Shown piece after piece: positions 9,000 through 17,078 of a DNA stretch of 64,000 bases (positions within the stretch are counted from its first letter, which is position 1; every line of letters starts with the position of its first letter). The DNA comes from Phytobacter ursingii. GTDB taxonomy: Bacteria; Pseudomonadota; Gammaproteobacteria; Enterobacterales; Enterobacteriaceae. The stretch is taken from positions 248,001 through 312,000 of the forward strand of contig CABDWT010000018.1 of assembly GCA_901456055.1 (NCBI GenBank), given 5' to 3'. Made by a program: the position numbers and the translations under genes. The notes below the pieces were generated by a model that searched no databases, was not told the DNA's origin, and saw only the letters and a program-made list of their open reading frames with translations.

Positions 9000-9503
9000 T
9001 CAAAGAGTCAGTTCATAAACGACGCAGGGCACATCATAATGCTCTTCAATTGCCTTATACGTCATGCCAAGGCGCTGCATGACGCGATGCGAGGGAATAT
9101 TGTCAGGATCGGCAACCGCAACCAGATACGTTGTACCTGTCCGCTCTACCGCGAAAGCAATAATCGCTTTGGCGGCTTCGGTGGCATAACCTTTGCCATG
9201 ATGTTCCGGGACCAGACGCCAGCCAATCTCTAATGGCGCGCCATCGACGTTTGCCAGATGCTGGAGGCAGGCTGCGCCAACGATCTCTTTGGACGCTTTC
9301 TCTTTGATAACCCACCATGAGTACCCGTATCGCTCCCAACGGGCCTGGACACGTCTGATACCTTCCCAGGTCTCTTCCGGTGTTTTAGCAATACCCTGGT
9401 TGATATAACGCATCACACGGGTATCGCTATCCATTCTTCTTAAGCCTTCGTAGTGTGAGTCATTATAAGGTTCAAGCGTTAGACGCGCGGTGTCTAATTC
9501 CAT
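9000..9503 (-). CDS. GNAT acetyltransferase, RimJ/RimL-like
   Basis: A 167-residue acetyltransferase of the Acetyltransf_3 (RimJ/RimL) type, beginning MELDTARLTLEPYNDSHYEGL. The acetyl-CoA motif region VPEHHGKGYATEAAKAIIAFA is at about 100-120, and the usual NIPSHRVMQRLGM near the C terminus. The start is set by an AAGGA ribosome site 7 nt before the ATG at 9503; a longer frame from 9551 has none. Such enzymes acetylate N-terminal or side-chain amino groups or small amines, but the substrate cannot be read from sequence. It is monocistronic and converges with the SRPBCC gene across a gap. Confidence 0.85.
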   Translation of the reverse strand: MELDTARLTLEPYNDSHYEGLRRMDSDTRVMRYINQGIAKTPEETWEGIRRVQARWERYGYSWWVIKEKASKEIVGAACLQHLANVDGAPLEIGWRLVPEHHGKGYATEAAKAIIAFAVERTGTTYLVAVADPDNIPSHRVMQRLGMTYKAIEEHYDVPCVVYELTL

Positions 9504-9709
9504 CTGAGATTCCTTGTTACGTAAAGGTGTTGGCTTCGGTGACCTGTTCATCCTGAATCAACATATCACGATGCCATCACCGCGTACGAACAGTCGCGTT
9601 GCCATATTTGCCCGGACGCTGCGCTTATGGCATCTGCATCGATCCATCCTGACTGCTGAGTGGATCGTCGCCCTCTTCATTCGAACGGACCCGAAAATGA
9701 GTCGAATTG

Positions 9710-10906
9710 TCAGAACGCCTTCTGCCCGGGGTTTTTCAACATAAAGACAAGCAGCATACTGCAGGCAATGACCCCTGCTGCCAGTAACGCCAGTCCCTGA
9801 AAACCTGTAACGGCTAACGCCTGTCCCCCTGCAAGCGCACCGGTTCCAATCGCTGCGTTGAAAATGGCGACGTAGATGGCTGACGCGGGTTGTGCGGCAT
9901 CACCGGCGCTATGAAGTAACCACGTCTGTAATCCGACGAACACAACCGAGATACCTGCCCCCCACATGGCAAGCAGCATACCCATTAACCAGAATGGAAG
10001 CGGTGCGACGCTGCCCATGCCAAGCATACCGAGCGCAACCGCGCTCAGGAGCAGCGAAGTGAAAATAAGGCTTTTAAGATGCAGGTCAATCAGCTTACCG
10101 GCAATCATATTGCCTGCCAGGCCCGAAAGTCCGAACAACAGCAGCAGACCTGATACGCAAGCCGCTGGCACAGCATGGACGTTCATCAGCAGCGGTTCCA
10201 GGTAGGTGAAGGCTGCAAAATGAGCCGAAATAATGCAGGCCGTTGCACAATACAGGGATATGAGCACGGGGTTTTTGAATATCCCGCAGTAAAGACGCAG
10301 CCTTAATGGTTGAGGCGCCGCCAGTGTGGGAAGCGTCCAGAATAACGCGCAGGCGGCAGCCAGCGCCAAAAACGAAATGAGCATAAATGCGTTGCGCCAC
10401 CCGGCCAGACTTGCAATAAAACTCGACAAAGGCACACCCAGAACGCTGGCAGCCGAGACCCCGCCAAAAATGATGGATGTGGCAAGTCCAAGCTTTTCAG
10501 CCGGAACAAGTTGTGCGGCGACAATGCCAATCAATGCCCAAAAAGCACCGTGCGCTACAGCGCCGACCATGCGTGCACTCATAAAGGTAGTCATGGAAGA
10601 GGAACAGGTCGCTGCCACACAGGACAGTGCAAGAATAAACATCAGGCCAACAAGCAGAGCCTTTCGGGAAATACGCGCAGGTATCGCTGCCGAAAGCAAC
10701 GCCGCGAGCGCGCCAACCCAGCCATAAGCGGTCACGACCAGACCCGCTGCGGATTCGGTCTGATTCAAATCCTTTGCTAACGTACTGAGCATACCCACCG
10801 GCGCAAGCTCGCTTGTCACGATGGAAAATGCACTGATCCCGAGTACGGTTACTGCCAGCCATGTGCGCACAGGCACGGAATTTACATATATAGCCGTTTC
10901 ATTCAT
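9710..10906 (-). CDS. MFS drug/sugar exporter (DHA1, SotB/AraJ-like)
   Basis: A 398-residue permease with about 12 hydrophobic helices and the DHA1 landmarks: SELAPVGMLSTLAKDL in helix 1 (the TSEFxPxGLLP-like motif of SotB/AraJ/YdhP relatives) and an A-loop region around PARISRKALLVG. By family it exports sugars or small toxic compounds in exchange for protons across the inner membrane. The ribosome site before the ATG at 10906 is weak, and a 30-codon frame with a strong ribosome site ends 56 bp upstream. The LysR gene at 11149, transcribed away from it, is the likely regulator. The substrate is unknown. Confidence 0.85.
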   Translation of the reverse strand: MNETAIYVNSVPVRTWLAVTVLGISAFSIVTSELAPVGMLSTLAKDLNQTESAAGLVVTAYGWVGALAALLSAAIPARISRKALLVGLMFILALSCVAATCSSSMTTFMSARMVGAVAHGAFWALIGIVAAQLVPAEKLGLATSIIFGGVSAASVLGVPLSSFIASLAGWRNAFMLISFLALAAACALFWTLPTLAAPQPLRLRLYCGIFKNPVLISLYCATACIISAHFAAFTYLEPLLMNVHAVPAACVSGLLLLFGLSGLAGNMIAGKLIDLHLKSLIFTSLLLSAVALGMLGMGSVAPLPFWLMGMLLAMWGAGISVVFVGLQTWLLHSAGDAAQPASAIYVAIFNAAIGTGALAGGQALAVTGFQGLALLAAGVIACSMLLVFMLKNPGQKAF

Positions 10907-10962
10907 AAAATAAATACTCTTAAAAAAGGAAATTTCTCTGCGGCGTTTTTCGGCGACTGATT

Positions 10963-11055
10963 TCAGGCATTCGCGCCTTTGATTCCGTCCGGCGAGCCTC
11001 GTTCTGCGGCAAGGTCGGTTACCTTGAGCGATGGCATCAGTTCAGGTTTTTGCAT
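10963..11055 (-). CDS. Short ORF (30 aa) with strong ribosome site upstream of the MFS gene
   Basis: An ATG preceded by AAGGAG at 7-nt spacing opens 30 codons (MQKPELMPSLKVTDLAAERG, then SPDGIKGANA) and stops 56 bp before the MFS start on the same strand. The ribosome site is far better than that of the transporter itself. The peptide is hydrophilic with no signal or membrane segment. It could be a leader peptide controlling the exporter, an independent microprotein, or the 5' stump of a lost gene. I recognise no homologue. Confidence 0.4.
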   Translation of the reverse strand: MQKPELMPSLKVTDLAAERGSPDGIKGANA

Positions 11056-11148
11056 GTTTATCTCCTTATGGGAACTGCAGTATTAACTTGTTAAAATCGA
11101 TAAAACAGACCTGAAAATGGAGAGCCGTTTTCCATAAACGGAAAAACT

Positions 11149-12042
11149 ATGAGTGCCAATTTTAACTGGGACGATACGCGGATTTTTCTGGCAATCGCCC
11201 GTGCAGGAACCCTGAGCGGCGCAGCAGAAGCAATGGAAATGGGCATCGCCACAATATCGAGAAGGCTGGACAGGCTTGAGCAGTCACTGTCCGTGCCGCT
11301 TTTCAGCAGACATCAAAGCGGATACCGGTTGACGGATGATGGTGAGGCCCTGGTGGAACAGGCAGAAGCGCTGGAATATGCCGGTCTCGCTTTTGCTGAG
11401 AAGGCTAAATTACAGGGTAATGTCGCAGGACTTGTCCGGCTGGCGACATCAGACAATCTGGCAACACATTTTATTCTGCCTTCGCTGGAAGGGCTGATGA
11501 ACACCTATCCGGAACTGCGGGTCGACGTGCTCAGCGGCGTGCAATCAGTGAATCTGCACCGAAGAGATGCCGATTTAGCGATACGTATGGTGAAACCTGA
11601 CAGCGGAAATCTGACGTTAAAGCGTCTGGGAACCGTGGGGTTTGGATTGTACGGTTCTGATGCTTATCTAAAAAAAGTGCCTGGCGGGCCTGCGGGCTTA
11701 TCTTTACCTCACGCGCACTATGTAGGCTGGCCGGAATCACACCAGCATCTGCCTGCTGCGCGGTGGATAACGCGTATGCTTCGCGGCAGGCCATGCCGTC
11801 TGGAAGCAAACACCCTTGCAGCCCAGGTCTCCGCGGTTTTAGCAGGCCTCGGTTTAGGCGTTTTGCCACACTTTATGGCAAGGCAAAACGGTCTGCGTTG
11901 CGTTAATCCTGATCCTGGCGTGGATCAGGCGTTATGGCTGGTGATGCATTCAGACTTAGCGGGGTCACGGCGGGTAAGAGTGGTGGCGGACCATTTAATT
12001 GCCTTATTTGATGAACATAAAGCGTACCTGGCATTGCCCTGA
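11149..12042 (+). CDS. LysR-family transcriptional regulator
   Basis: A 297-residue LysR-type regulator with the HTH at about 8-65 (DDTRIFLAIARAGTLSGAAEAMEMGIATISRRLDRLEQSL). The sequence around the recognition helix (SRRLDRLE) and the effector domain (DLAIRMVKPDSGNLTLKRLGTVGFGLYGS) are typical of the subgroup that starts with FNWDD. It is divergent from the small ORF and MFS exporter, so it most likely activates or represses that export gene. The 93-bp gap to the small ORF start is the probable binding region. Confidence 0.87.
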   Translation: MSANFNWDDTRIFLAIARAGTLSGAAEAMEMGIATISRRLDRLEQSLSVPLFSRHQSGYRLTDDGEALVEQAEALEYAGLAFAEKAKLQGNVAGLVRLATSDNLATHFILPSLEGLMNTYPELRVDVLSGVQSVNLHRRDADLAIRMVKPDSGNLTLKRLGTVGFGLYGSDAYLKKVPGGPAGLSLPHAHYVGWPESHQHLPAARWITRMLRGRPCRLEANTLAAQVSAVLAGLGLGVLPHFMARQNGLRCVNPDPGVDQALWLVMHSDLAGSRRVRVVADHLIALFDEHKAYLALP

Positions 12043-12093
12043 TTTTTGATGACAGAGCGTTTTCTGCATGTCAGATGATAATTGAGATAATTT

Positions 12094-12576
12094 ATGGATA
12101 TAGCGAACTATTTAACTGATATCGACGGTATTTTTTATCGGGCAATCGATCCCGCTTATCGCAATTTTGCGTTATCGGGTTCCAGGGGGCCGGGCCGTTA
12201 TTCAGACAGTGATCAACCCACACTGTATCTCAGTTCATCGCCAGAAGGGGTTGAAGCAGCGATGACGTCCCACAGTGCTAACAGGCGTGCCAGCCTTGAA
12301 ATTGTCAGAGTTAGCGTCACCACGAATAAAATTATCGATCTCAGAAATGATGAGGCACTGTTAGCCGCAGGCATTGACCTTAGCGATGCTATCGCGCCAT
12401 GGCAGGAAATTGTCCGCGAAGGCGGTGTTCCGCGGTCATGGAAAGTCCGTAAGCGCCTGGAATCGCTTGGGATAAAGGGGCTCATTGACCCTTCACGAAA
12501 AGCGCCCGGACGTTGGCATTTGGTTCTTTTTAGCTGGAACCATGACAGTCATTCTCGTGTATTTCTGCTTGAATGA
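12094..12576 (+). CDS. Solitary RES-domain protein (possible NAD+ phosphorylase/hydrolase)
   Basis: A 160-residue protein with the RES-domain pattern: Arg16 in FYRAIDP, GRY at 34-36, Tyr45 in LYLSSSPEGVEAAM with Glu54, and a C-terminal SWK...LIDPSRKAPGRWHLVLFSW block. RES toxins (MbcT, Res of Pseudomonas, Photorhabdus and Mycobacterium) bind NAD+ and destroy it by phosphorolysis or hydrolysis. They are normally encoded just after an Xre/MbcA-type antitoxin; here the upstream gene is a LysR regulator and no antitoxin frame fits in the 51-bp gap. It may be a non-toxic relative or an orphan with a distant partner. The ribosome site is only moderate. Confidence 0.65.
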   Translation: MDIANYLTDIDGIFYRAIDPAYRNFALSGSRGPGRYSDSDQPTLYLSSSPEGVEAAMTSHSANRRASLEIVRVSVTTNKIIDLRNDEALLAAGIDLSDAIAPWQEIVREGGVPRSWKVRKRLESLGIKGLIDPSRKAPGRWHLVLFSWNHDSHSRVFLLE

Positions 12577-12700
12577 ATGGACGCGTTCAGGCGGTTCTTT
12601 ATCACACCGTCTTTCGCTTCTTCGGGGCGTGGATTTACCCACGCCCTCAGCGTTTATCCAGCACGCCAGCCACCTTGCCTGCGCAGTGTGGCCCGAACAC

Positions 12701-13573
12701 TCATCCTCTCTTCTCTTTCAGCGCCAGGCGTAAATGCCCGTTATTACGCTGTAACGCTTCGCTGGCATCCCACGCCTCCATGCCTGCGAGCAGCATCAGA
12801 ATGGCGGTTTTGCACTGCTGATTGCAGCTTGCCAGCGCCGCTTTCGCCTCTTTACGTGAACAATCACAGGCTGCCATCACGATCGCTATCTGGCGCTCCT
12901 GCCATTTACTTTTCGTCGCCGGAATATCCACCCGCAAGTTGCTGTATACCCGGCCACTGCGGATAGCCAGCGTGGTCGTTAACATCGTAAGAATGGATTG
13001 CTGCGCGCGTCGTGCTTTGGGATGACCGTAACCGGCAACCACTTCCGCGCCCGTTGGCGGCGCAATCACAATATCCCCCAGGCTTGCCGCTTCGCTTTGT
13101 TGATCGGCAGTCAATACCGCCACCATTGCGCCAGTATTATTGGCCTGGCGCAACGCGCCCCACACCCATGGCGTTTTACCGCTTAACGTTAGCGCCAGCA
13201 GAACATCATTGTGGTTAAAATCCATCGCCTGTAGCGCGCCGATCCCACCGTCGTAGTCGTCTGCCTGGGTGTCATTAACCGCAATGCAGCGCACCTGCGC
13301 CTGGCTGTCCGGGGAAAAATCAGAAATTGCCTGCTGCGCCAGTTCGCCGGAGGCCCCGGCCCCGATAATCACCACGCGCCCGCCGCGACTGAGTGCCGCC
13401 ACCGCATGCTCAACGACTCTCGCTACATCAGGCAAACAGTGCGCCACTGCGTCGTGCGCAGCGATATCTTCCTGATGAATGAGTTGCAGGACATCGTCTG
13501 TTGAGAGTCTGTCTATCTCCGTTGTCCGGTCATTACGTCGTGCTTTCGCCGCTGCCGTTAACAAAGTGCTCAT
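12701..13573 (-). CDS. MurQ-like (N-acetylmuramate-6-phosphate etherase family) SIS-domain protein
   Basis: About 290 residues with the MurQ layout: an N-terminal IDRLSTDDVLQLIHQED block, a SIS domain with the sugar-phosphate loop IIGAGASGELAQQA near residue 69, TLSGKTPWV, GAEVVAGYGHPKA and a C-terminal UBA-like bundle (CDCSRKEAKAAL). MurQ cleaves the lactyl ether of MurNAc-6-phosphate in peptidoglycan recycling. Here the catalytic-glutamate motifs SECPPT and GAEDS of E. coli MurQ align with SDFSPD and QADDY, so both glutamates are aspartate; about 11 residues between them and the N-terminal TTEQRNPES block are missing. It is probably a paralogue with altered chemistry. The second ATG (13573) has the better spacing from AGGAGG. 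Confidence 0.8.
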   Translation of the reverse strand: MSTLLTAAAKARRNDRTTEIDRLSTDDVLQLIHQEDIAAHDAVAHCLPDVARVVEHAVAALSRGGRVVIIGAGASGELAQQAISDFSPDSQAQVRCIAVNDTQADDYDGGIGALQAMDFNHNDVLLALTLSGKTPWVWGALRQANNTGAMVAVLTADQQSEAASLGDIVIAPPTGAEVVAGYGHPKARRAQQSILTMLTTTLAIRSGRVYSNLRVDIPATKSKWQERQIAIVMAACDCSRKEAKAALASCNQQCKTAILMLLAGMEAWDASEALQRNNGHLRLALKEKRG

Positions 13574-13749
13574 CATTACCTCCTTTTTATTTATCCTGCC
13601 CTACTATAAAGCGATTCATATAATTGCCTTGCGAGACGTGTCACGTAAATGAGGGGATAAATTCAAAGGTGACAAGCCGTTAGCCGCTTTGAGATACGCG
13701 CCCGTTCGGCGATAATTACCCTCTTTCTGTGAATGATTTTGAGGCCGCA

Positions 13750-15369
13750 GTGAACGGAAGGCATCCACATCCTGCTTCGCGCAAACGCGCCATGAAACTC
13801 AGTACCCTGGTTACGCTGATGCTGTGCAGCGTCATTGTCTCGGTGCTACTGGTGGTTTATGCGCTCTATTTTGTTCAGATCGCCAATGTCACCCGCGAAG
13901 GGGTAAAGGACACTGCGATGGCCGTTGCCCGCACGCTTGCCGATGAGCCGGAGATCAAACGCGCATTGTCTATGCCCACCGGCAACGAAACGGTACAAGA
14001 CCTCGCCCAGGCCGTACAACGCAGAAATGACCTGCTTTTTGTGGTCGTGACCGATATGAACGGTATCCGGTTATCCCATCGCGACGTTAGTGAAGTCGGT
14101 AAACACTTTATTGGTGATGATCTGATCCCGGCCCTGCATGGCCGGGAGAATGTCTCGGTCAACCATGGCGTTCTCGCCGAGGCGCTGCGCGTGTTTACAC
14201 CGGTATTTGATGCCCGGCATCAGCAAATCGGCGTGGTCGCTATCGGCATCTCGCTCAGTAAAGTGGATAAGCAGATAAGCCACAGCCGCTGGGGATTGCT
14301 GCTCGCGATGTTGTTTAGCGCACTGGTCGGCTCGCTCGGCATCTGGGTGCTGGTCCGGGTGCTCAAACGTATTCTTTTTGGCCTGGAGCCTTATGAAATT
14401 TCCACCCTTTTTGAGCAACGCCAGGCCATGCTGCAATCCCTCAAAGAAGGGGTGATTGCCGTTGACCGCGAGGGAAATATCACCCTGGCCAACCAGGCGG
14501 CGCGTCAGATGTTGCTCAACACCAATAACCACGTCACCAGCGACATTCGCCACACGCCCCTCTTTGCCGATCTGCAAACCGTGTTGCACAGCGGGCAGCC
14601 GCTGTCCGATCAGGAGATTGGCTGCAACGGGCATTTACTGCTCTGTAACAGCGTGCCCGTGCGCGGCCAGGACGGGGTCATTGGCGCGGTCAGCACATTC
14701 AGGGATAAGACCGAAATCAGTCAGTTACTGCAACGTATCGATGGGATGGTCAATTATGTGGACGCGCTACGCGCCCACTCCCACGAATTTATGAACAAGC
14801 TGCACGTGATCCTCGGCCTGCTCAACATGAAGCGTTATGACACGCTTGAAGAGTATGTGCTGCAGACGGCAGAAGGTTATCAGAACGACATCGGCACCCT
14901 CCAGCATCAGATTCAGTCGCCTGTGGTGGCAGGTTTTCTGCTGGGCAAAATCAATCGCGCCAGAGAAGCCGGGATTATCCTTACCCTGGCGAATGAATCC
15001 CTGGTACCGGATAACCCCAACCAGCAGCAGGTGACGGCGCTGGTGACCATCCTGGGTAATCTTATTGAAAATGCCCTCGACGCCATGTCCAGGCAATCTG
15101 ACGGCGAAATTGGTCTGCTGCTGCATTATCAAAACGGCTGGCTAAGCGCCGAAGTGAGCGACGATGGTCCCGGTATTGCCCCGGAACATATCGATGCCAT
15201 ATTCCACAAAGGTTACTCAACCAAAGGCGAAAACCGTGGTGTCGGGCTGTTCCTCGCCCGCCAGCAGTGCGAAAATCTCGGCGGCAGCATTACGGTGGAG
15301 TCAGAACCTGGCGTATTTACTCAATTTTTTGTACAACTCCCCTGGGACAGTGAGAGGAAAAGCGTGTGA
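13750..15369 (+). CDS. dcuS: C4-dicarboxylate sensor histidine kinase DcuS
   Basis: A membrane kinase of 539 residues aligning over its length with E. coli DcuS. Two transmembrane helices flank a periplasmic PASp domain that keeps the fumarate/citrate-binding residues: Arg and His in IRLSH, Phe in KHFIGDD and RVF in ALRVFTP. A cytoplasmic PAS domain (LKEGVIAVDREGNITLANQAA) precedes the kinase with H-box HEFMNKLHVILGLL and ATP motifs NLIENALDAM and DDGPGIAP. The GTG at 13750 is chosen because GAGG lies 5 nt upstream and the N terminus then matches DcuS length. It overlaps dcuR by four bases. It senses external C4-dicarboxylates and presumably drives the genes at 16-27 kb. Confidence 0.9.
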   Translation: MNGRHPHPASRKRAMKLSTLVTLMLCSVIVSVLLVVYALYFVQIANVTREGVKDTAMAVARTLADEPEIKRALSMPTGNETVQDLAQAVQRRNDLLFVVVTDMNGIRLSHRDVSEVGKHFIGDDLIPALHGRENVSVNHGVLAEALRVFTPVFDARHQQIGVVAIGISLSKVDKQISHSRWGLLLAMLFSALVGSLGIWVLVRVLKRILFGLEPYEISTLFEQRQAMLQSLKEGVIAVDREGNITLANQAARQMLLNTNNHVTSDIRHTPLFADLQTVLHSGQPLSDQEIGCNGHLLLCNSVPVRGQDGVIGAVSTFRDKTEISQLLQRIDGMVNYVDALRAHSHEFMNKLHVILGLLNMKRYDTLEEYVLQTAEGYQNDIGTLQHQIQSPVVAGFLLGKINRAREAGIILTLANESLVPDNPNQQQVTALVTILGNLIENALDAMSRQSDGEIGLLLHYQNGWLSAEVSDDGPGIAPEHIDAIFHKGYSTKGENRGVGLFLARQQCENLGGSITVESEPGVFTQFFVQLPWDSERKSV

Positions 15370-16085
15370 TTAATGTATTAATTGTCGATGATGACGCCAT
15401 GGTGGCGGAGCTGAACCGCGTCTATACCACGCGGTTATCAGGCTTTACCTGTTGTGGCGTCGCCTCCACCCTGCGTCAGGCCGAAAACATGATTAACGAC
15501 CCGGCGCAGGATATCGACTTGATCCTGCTTGATGTCTATATGCAGCAGGACAACGGCCTGTCACTGCTCCCGTTCATCCGCGCCAGCGGGCGTAAAATCG
15601 ACGTCATTATGATCTCCTCCGCCTCCGATGCCGCGACAATCCAGACATCGATGCACTACGGCGTGGTGGATTATTTAATCAAGCCGTTCCAGTTTCCGCG
15701 CTTTGAAGAAGCCCTGACCCAATGGCAGGAAAAGAAGAAACTGATGAGCGCGCAGCAGTATTACGAACAGGCGGATGTGGACAGGCTGCTCCACGGCGGG
15801 CCGCAGGAGGTTGCCGATACCCGACGCTTACCAAAAGGGCTTACTCCGCAGACGCTGCGAACCATTTGTCAGTGGATTGATGCGCACCCGGATATCGAGT
15901 TTTCGACCGATGAGCTGGCGAGCGCGGTCAATATTTCCCGCGTCTCCTGTCGTAAGTATTTGATGTGGCTTGCGCAGATCGGCATTTTATTTACCACCAT
16001 CCACTATGGGGTGACGGGTCGCCCGGTCTATCGTTATCGCCTGCTGGAAGAGCAGTACGGATTGCTTAAGCAGTACTGCCAGTAA
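15366..16085 (+). CDS. dcuR: Response regulator DcuR (CitB family)
   Basis: A 239-residue CitB-type regulator. The receiver domain has acidic residues at 8-10, phospho-acceptor Asp56 in LILLDVYM, and KPFQFPRF. The C-terminal HTH is at about 165-225 (FSTDELASAVNISRVSCRKYLMWL, then GRPVYRYRL). It starts at a GTG overlapping the dcuS stop (GTGA), with GAGGA upstream, so the pair is translationally coupled. In E. coli DcuR activates dctA, dcuB and the fumarate reductase genes. Here the nearby fumarate reductase, transporter and fumarase genes are the obvious candidates. Its 3' end overlaps the convergent apbE by 20 bp. Confidence 0.9.
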   Translation: MINVLIVDDDAMVAELNRVYTTRLSGFTCCGVASTLRQAENMINDPAQDIDLILLDVYMQQDNGLSLLPFIRASGRKIDVIMISSASDAATIQTSMHYGVVDYLIKPFQFPRFEEALTQWQEKKKLMSAQQYYEQADVDRLLHGGPQEVADTRRLPKGLTPQTLRTICQWIDAHPDIEFSTDELASAVNISRVSCRKYLMWLAQIGILFTTIHYGVTGRPVYRYRLLEEQYGLLKQYCQ

Positions 16086-17034
16086 AGGAGTAGCTATCAT
16101 CCATTAGCGTAAAACGGACATTACGCGTGGATGAGGCCACCACCCGCCGGTCTTTGGTGATGAATATCGCCTCGATCTCCGGCTTATGACGAAGCGCCTG
16201 ACACCCTTGTTCCACTCCCATCCCGTATAACAGCGTGGTCCAGATATCGCCATCCAGTGAGTCGGTTGAAATCACCGTCACACTGTCGAGTTCGTTGTCG
16301 AGCGGGTATCCCGTCGCCGGGTTAAGGATGTGATGATAACGTTTGCCGTCTACCTCAAAATAACGCTCATAGGTTCCCGACGTGACCACCGATTTATCTT
16401 CCACATCGATAACCCCGACCAGCGCATCTGCCGCCGAAAACGGCTTTTTCAGCCCAATGCCCCAGCCGCCCTGCGGCGCGCCGAGCGTATGCACGTTACC
16501 GCCGAGATTAATCAACGCCTGTGTGACCCCTTCCCGACCCAGGAAATCACGTACCCGGTCAGCAATATAGCCTTTGGCAATCGCCCCCAGATCGATCTCC
16601 ATCCCCGGCAGTGCCAGATAAACCGAGCCTGCGGCCTCGTCCAGTAACACGTTTTGTGGGTCGGTCAGCGCCAGCAGGGCCGCCAGCTCATCCGCGGGTG
16701 GTACGGCATTGTCGTGGCGAAAACCAATCCGCCAGCGCTTGACGAGCGGCCCAATCGCCAGATTAAAGCAGCCGCCTCTGACCAGGCTTGCCGCCTTCGC
16801 GCAAGCAATTAACTCATAGACCGGACGGCTCACCACCACCGGATGCTGCCCGGCGGCCAGATTGATATCCATCACTTGCGAAGGCGTGCGATTGACCGTG
16901 AAGAGATCTTCATAACGTTTAATCAGGCGAAAGGTGCGGGCGGCAAGCGAGGGGTCGTGACGGAATAATTTGAGCAGGACTGGCGATCCCATCAGGACGG
17001 CGGAGTATGACCAGACACCTTCTTGCTGTTCCAT
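16066..17034 (-). CDS. apbE: ApbE-type FAD:protein FMN transferase (cytoplasmic)
   Basis: A flavin transferase that covalently attaches FMN to a Thr/Ser in D-x-x-[S/T]-G-A-T motifs. From the ATG at 17034 (AGGAG 5 nt upstream) it has 322 residues. It starts MEQQEGVWSYSAVLMGSPV and has no signal peptide or lipobox, unlike the periplasmic ApbE lipoprotein. Landmarks are NRTPSQVMDINLAAG, MEIDLGAIAKGYIAD, LINLGGNVHTLG and YHHILNPATGYP with the Mg-binding residues near SVTVIS. It follows the fumarate reductase gene, whose FMN-binding domain carries the matching motif; Klebsiella pneumoniae has the same pair. A terminator-like hairpin separates the two genes. Confidence 0.92.
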   Translation of the reverse strand: MEQQEGVWSYSAVLMGSPVLLKLFRHDPSLAARTFRLIKRYEDLFTVNRTPSQVMDINLAAGQHPVVVSRPVYELIACAKAASLVRGGCFNLAIGPLVKRWRIGFRHDNAVPPADELAALLALTDPQNVLLDEAAGSVYLALPGMEIDLGAIAKGYIADRVRDFLGREGVTQALINLGGNVHTLGAPQGGWGIGLKKPFSAADALVGVIDVEDKSVVTSGTYERYFEVDGKRYHHILNPATGYPLDNELDSVTVISTDSLDGDIWTTLLYGMGVEQGCQALRHKPEIEAIFITKDRRVVASSTRNVRFTLMDDSYSFTGSTA

Positions 17035-17044
17035 ATTTACTCCT

Positions 17045-17072
17045 AAAAAAATGCCCCGGTCACAGCCGGGGC
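17045..17072 (-). terminator. Intrinsic terminator/attenuator between fumarate reductase and apbE
   Basis: On the minus strand a 7-bp GC-only stem (GCCCCGG / CCGGGGC, 6-nt loop) is followed by AT and then seven T residues, directly after the fumarate reductase stop and just before the apbE ribosome site. It should reduce apbE transcription relative to the reductase. Confidence 0.75.
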
Positions 17073-17078
17073 TTATCA

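Noticed and set aside
12573-12966. Plus-strand frames between the RES gene and the MurQ-like gene
   Set aside because: Mostly antisense to the MurQ-like gene and Pro/Ser/Arg-rich; only a hairpin at 12625-12646, without a U-tract, lies in the real gap.
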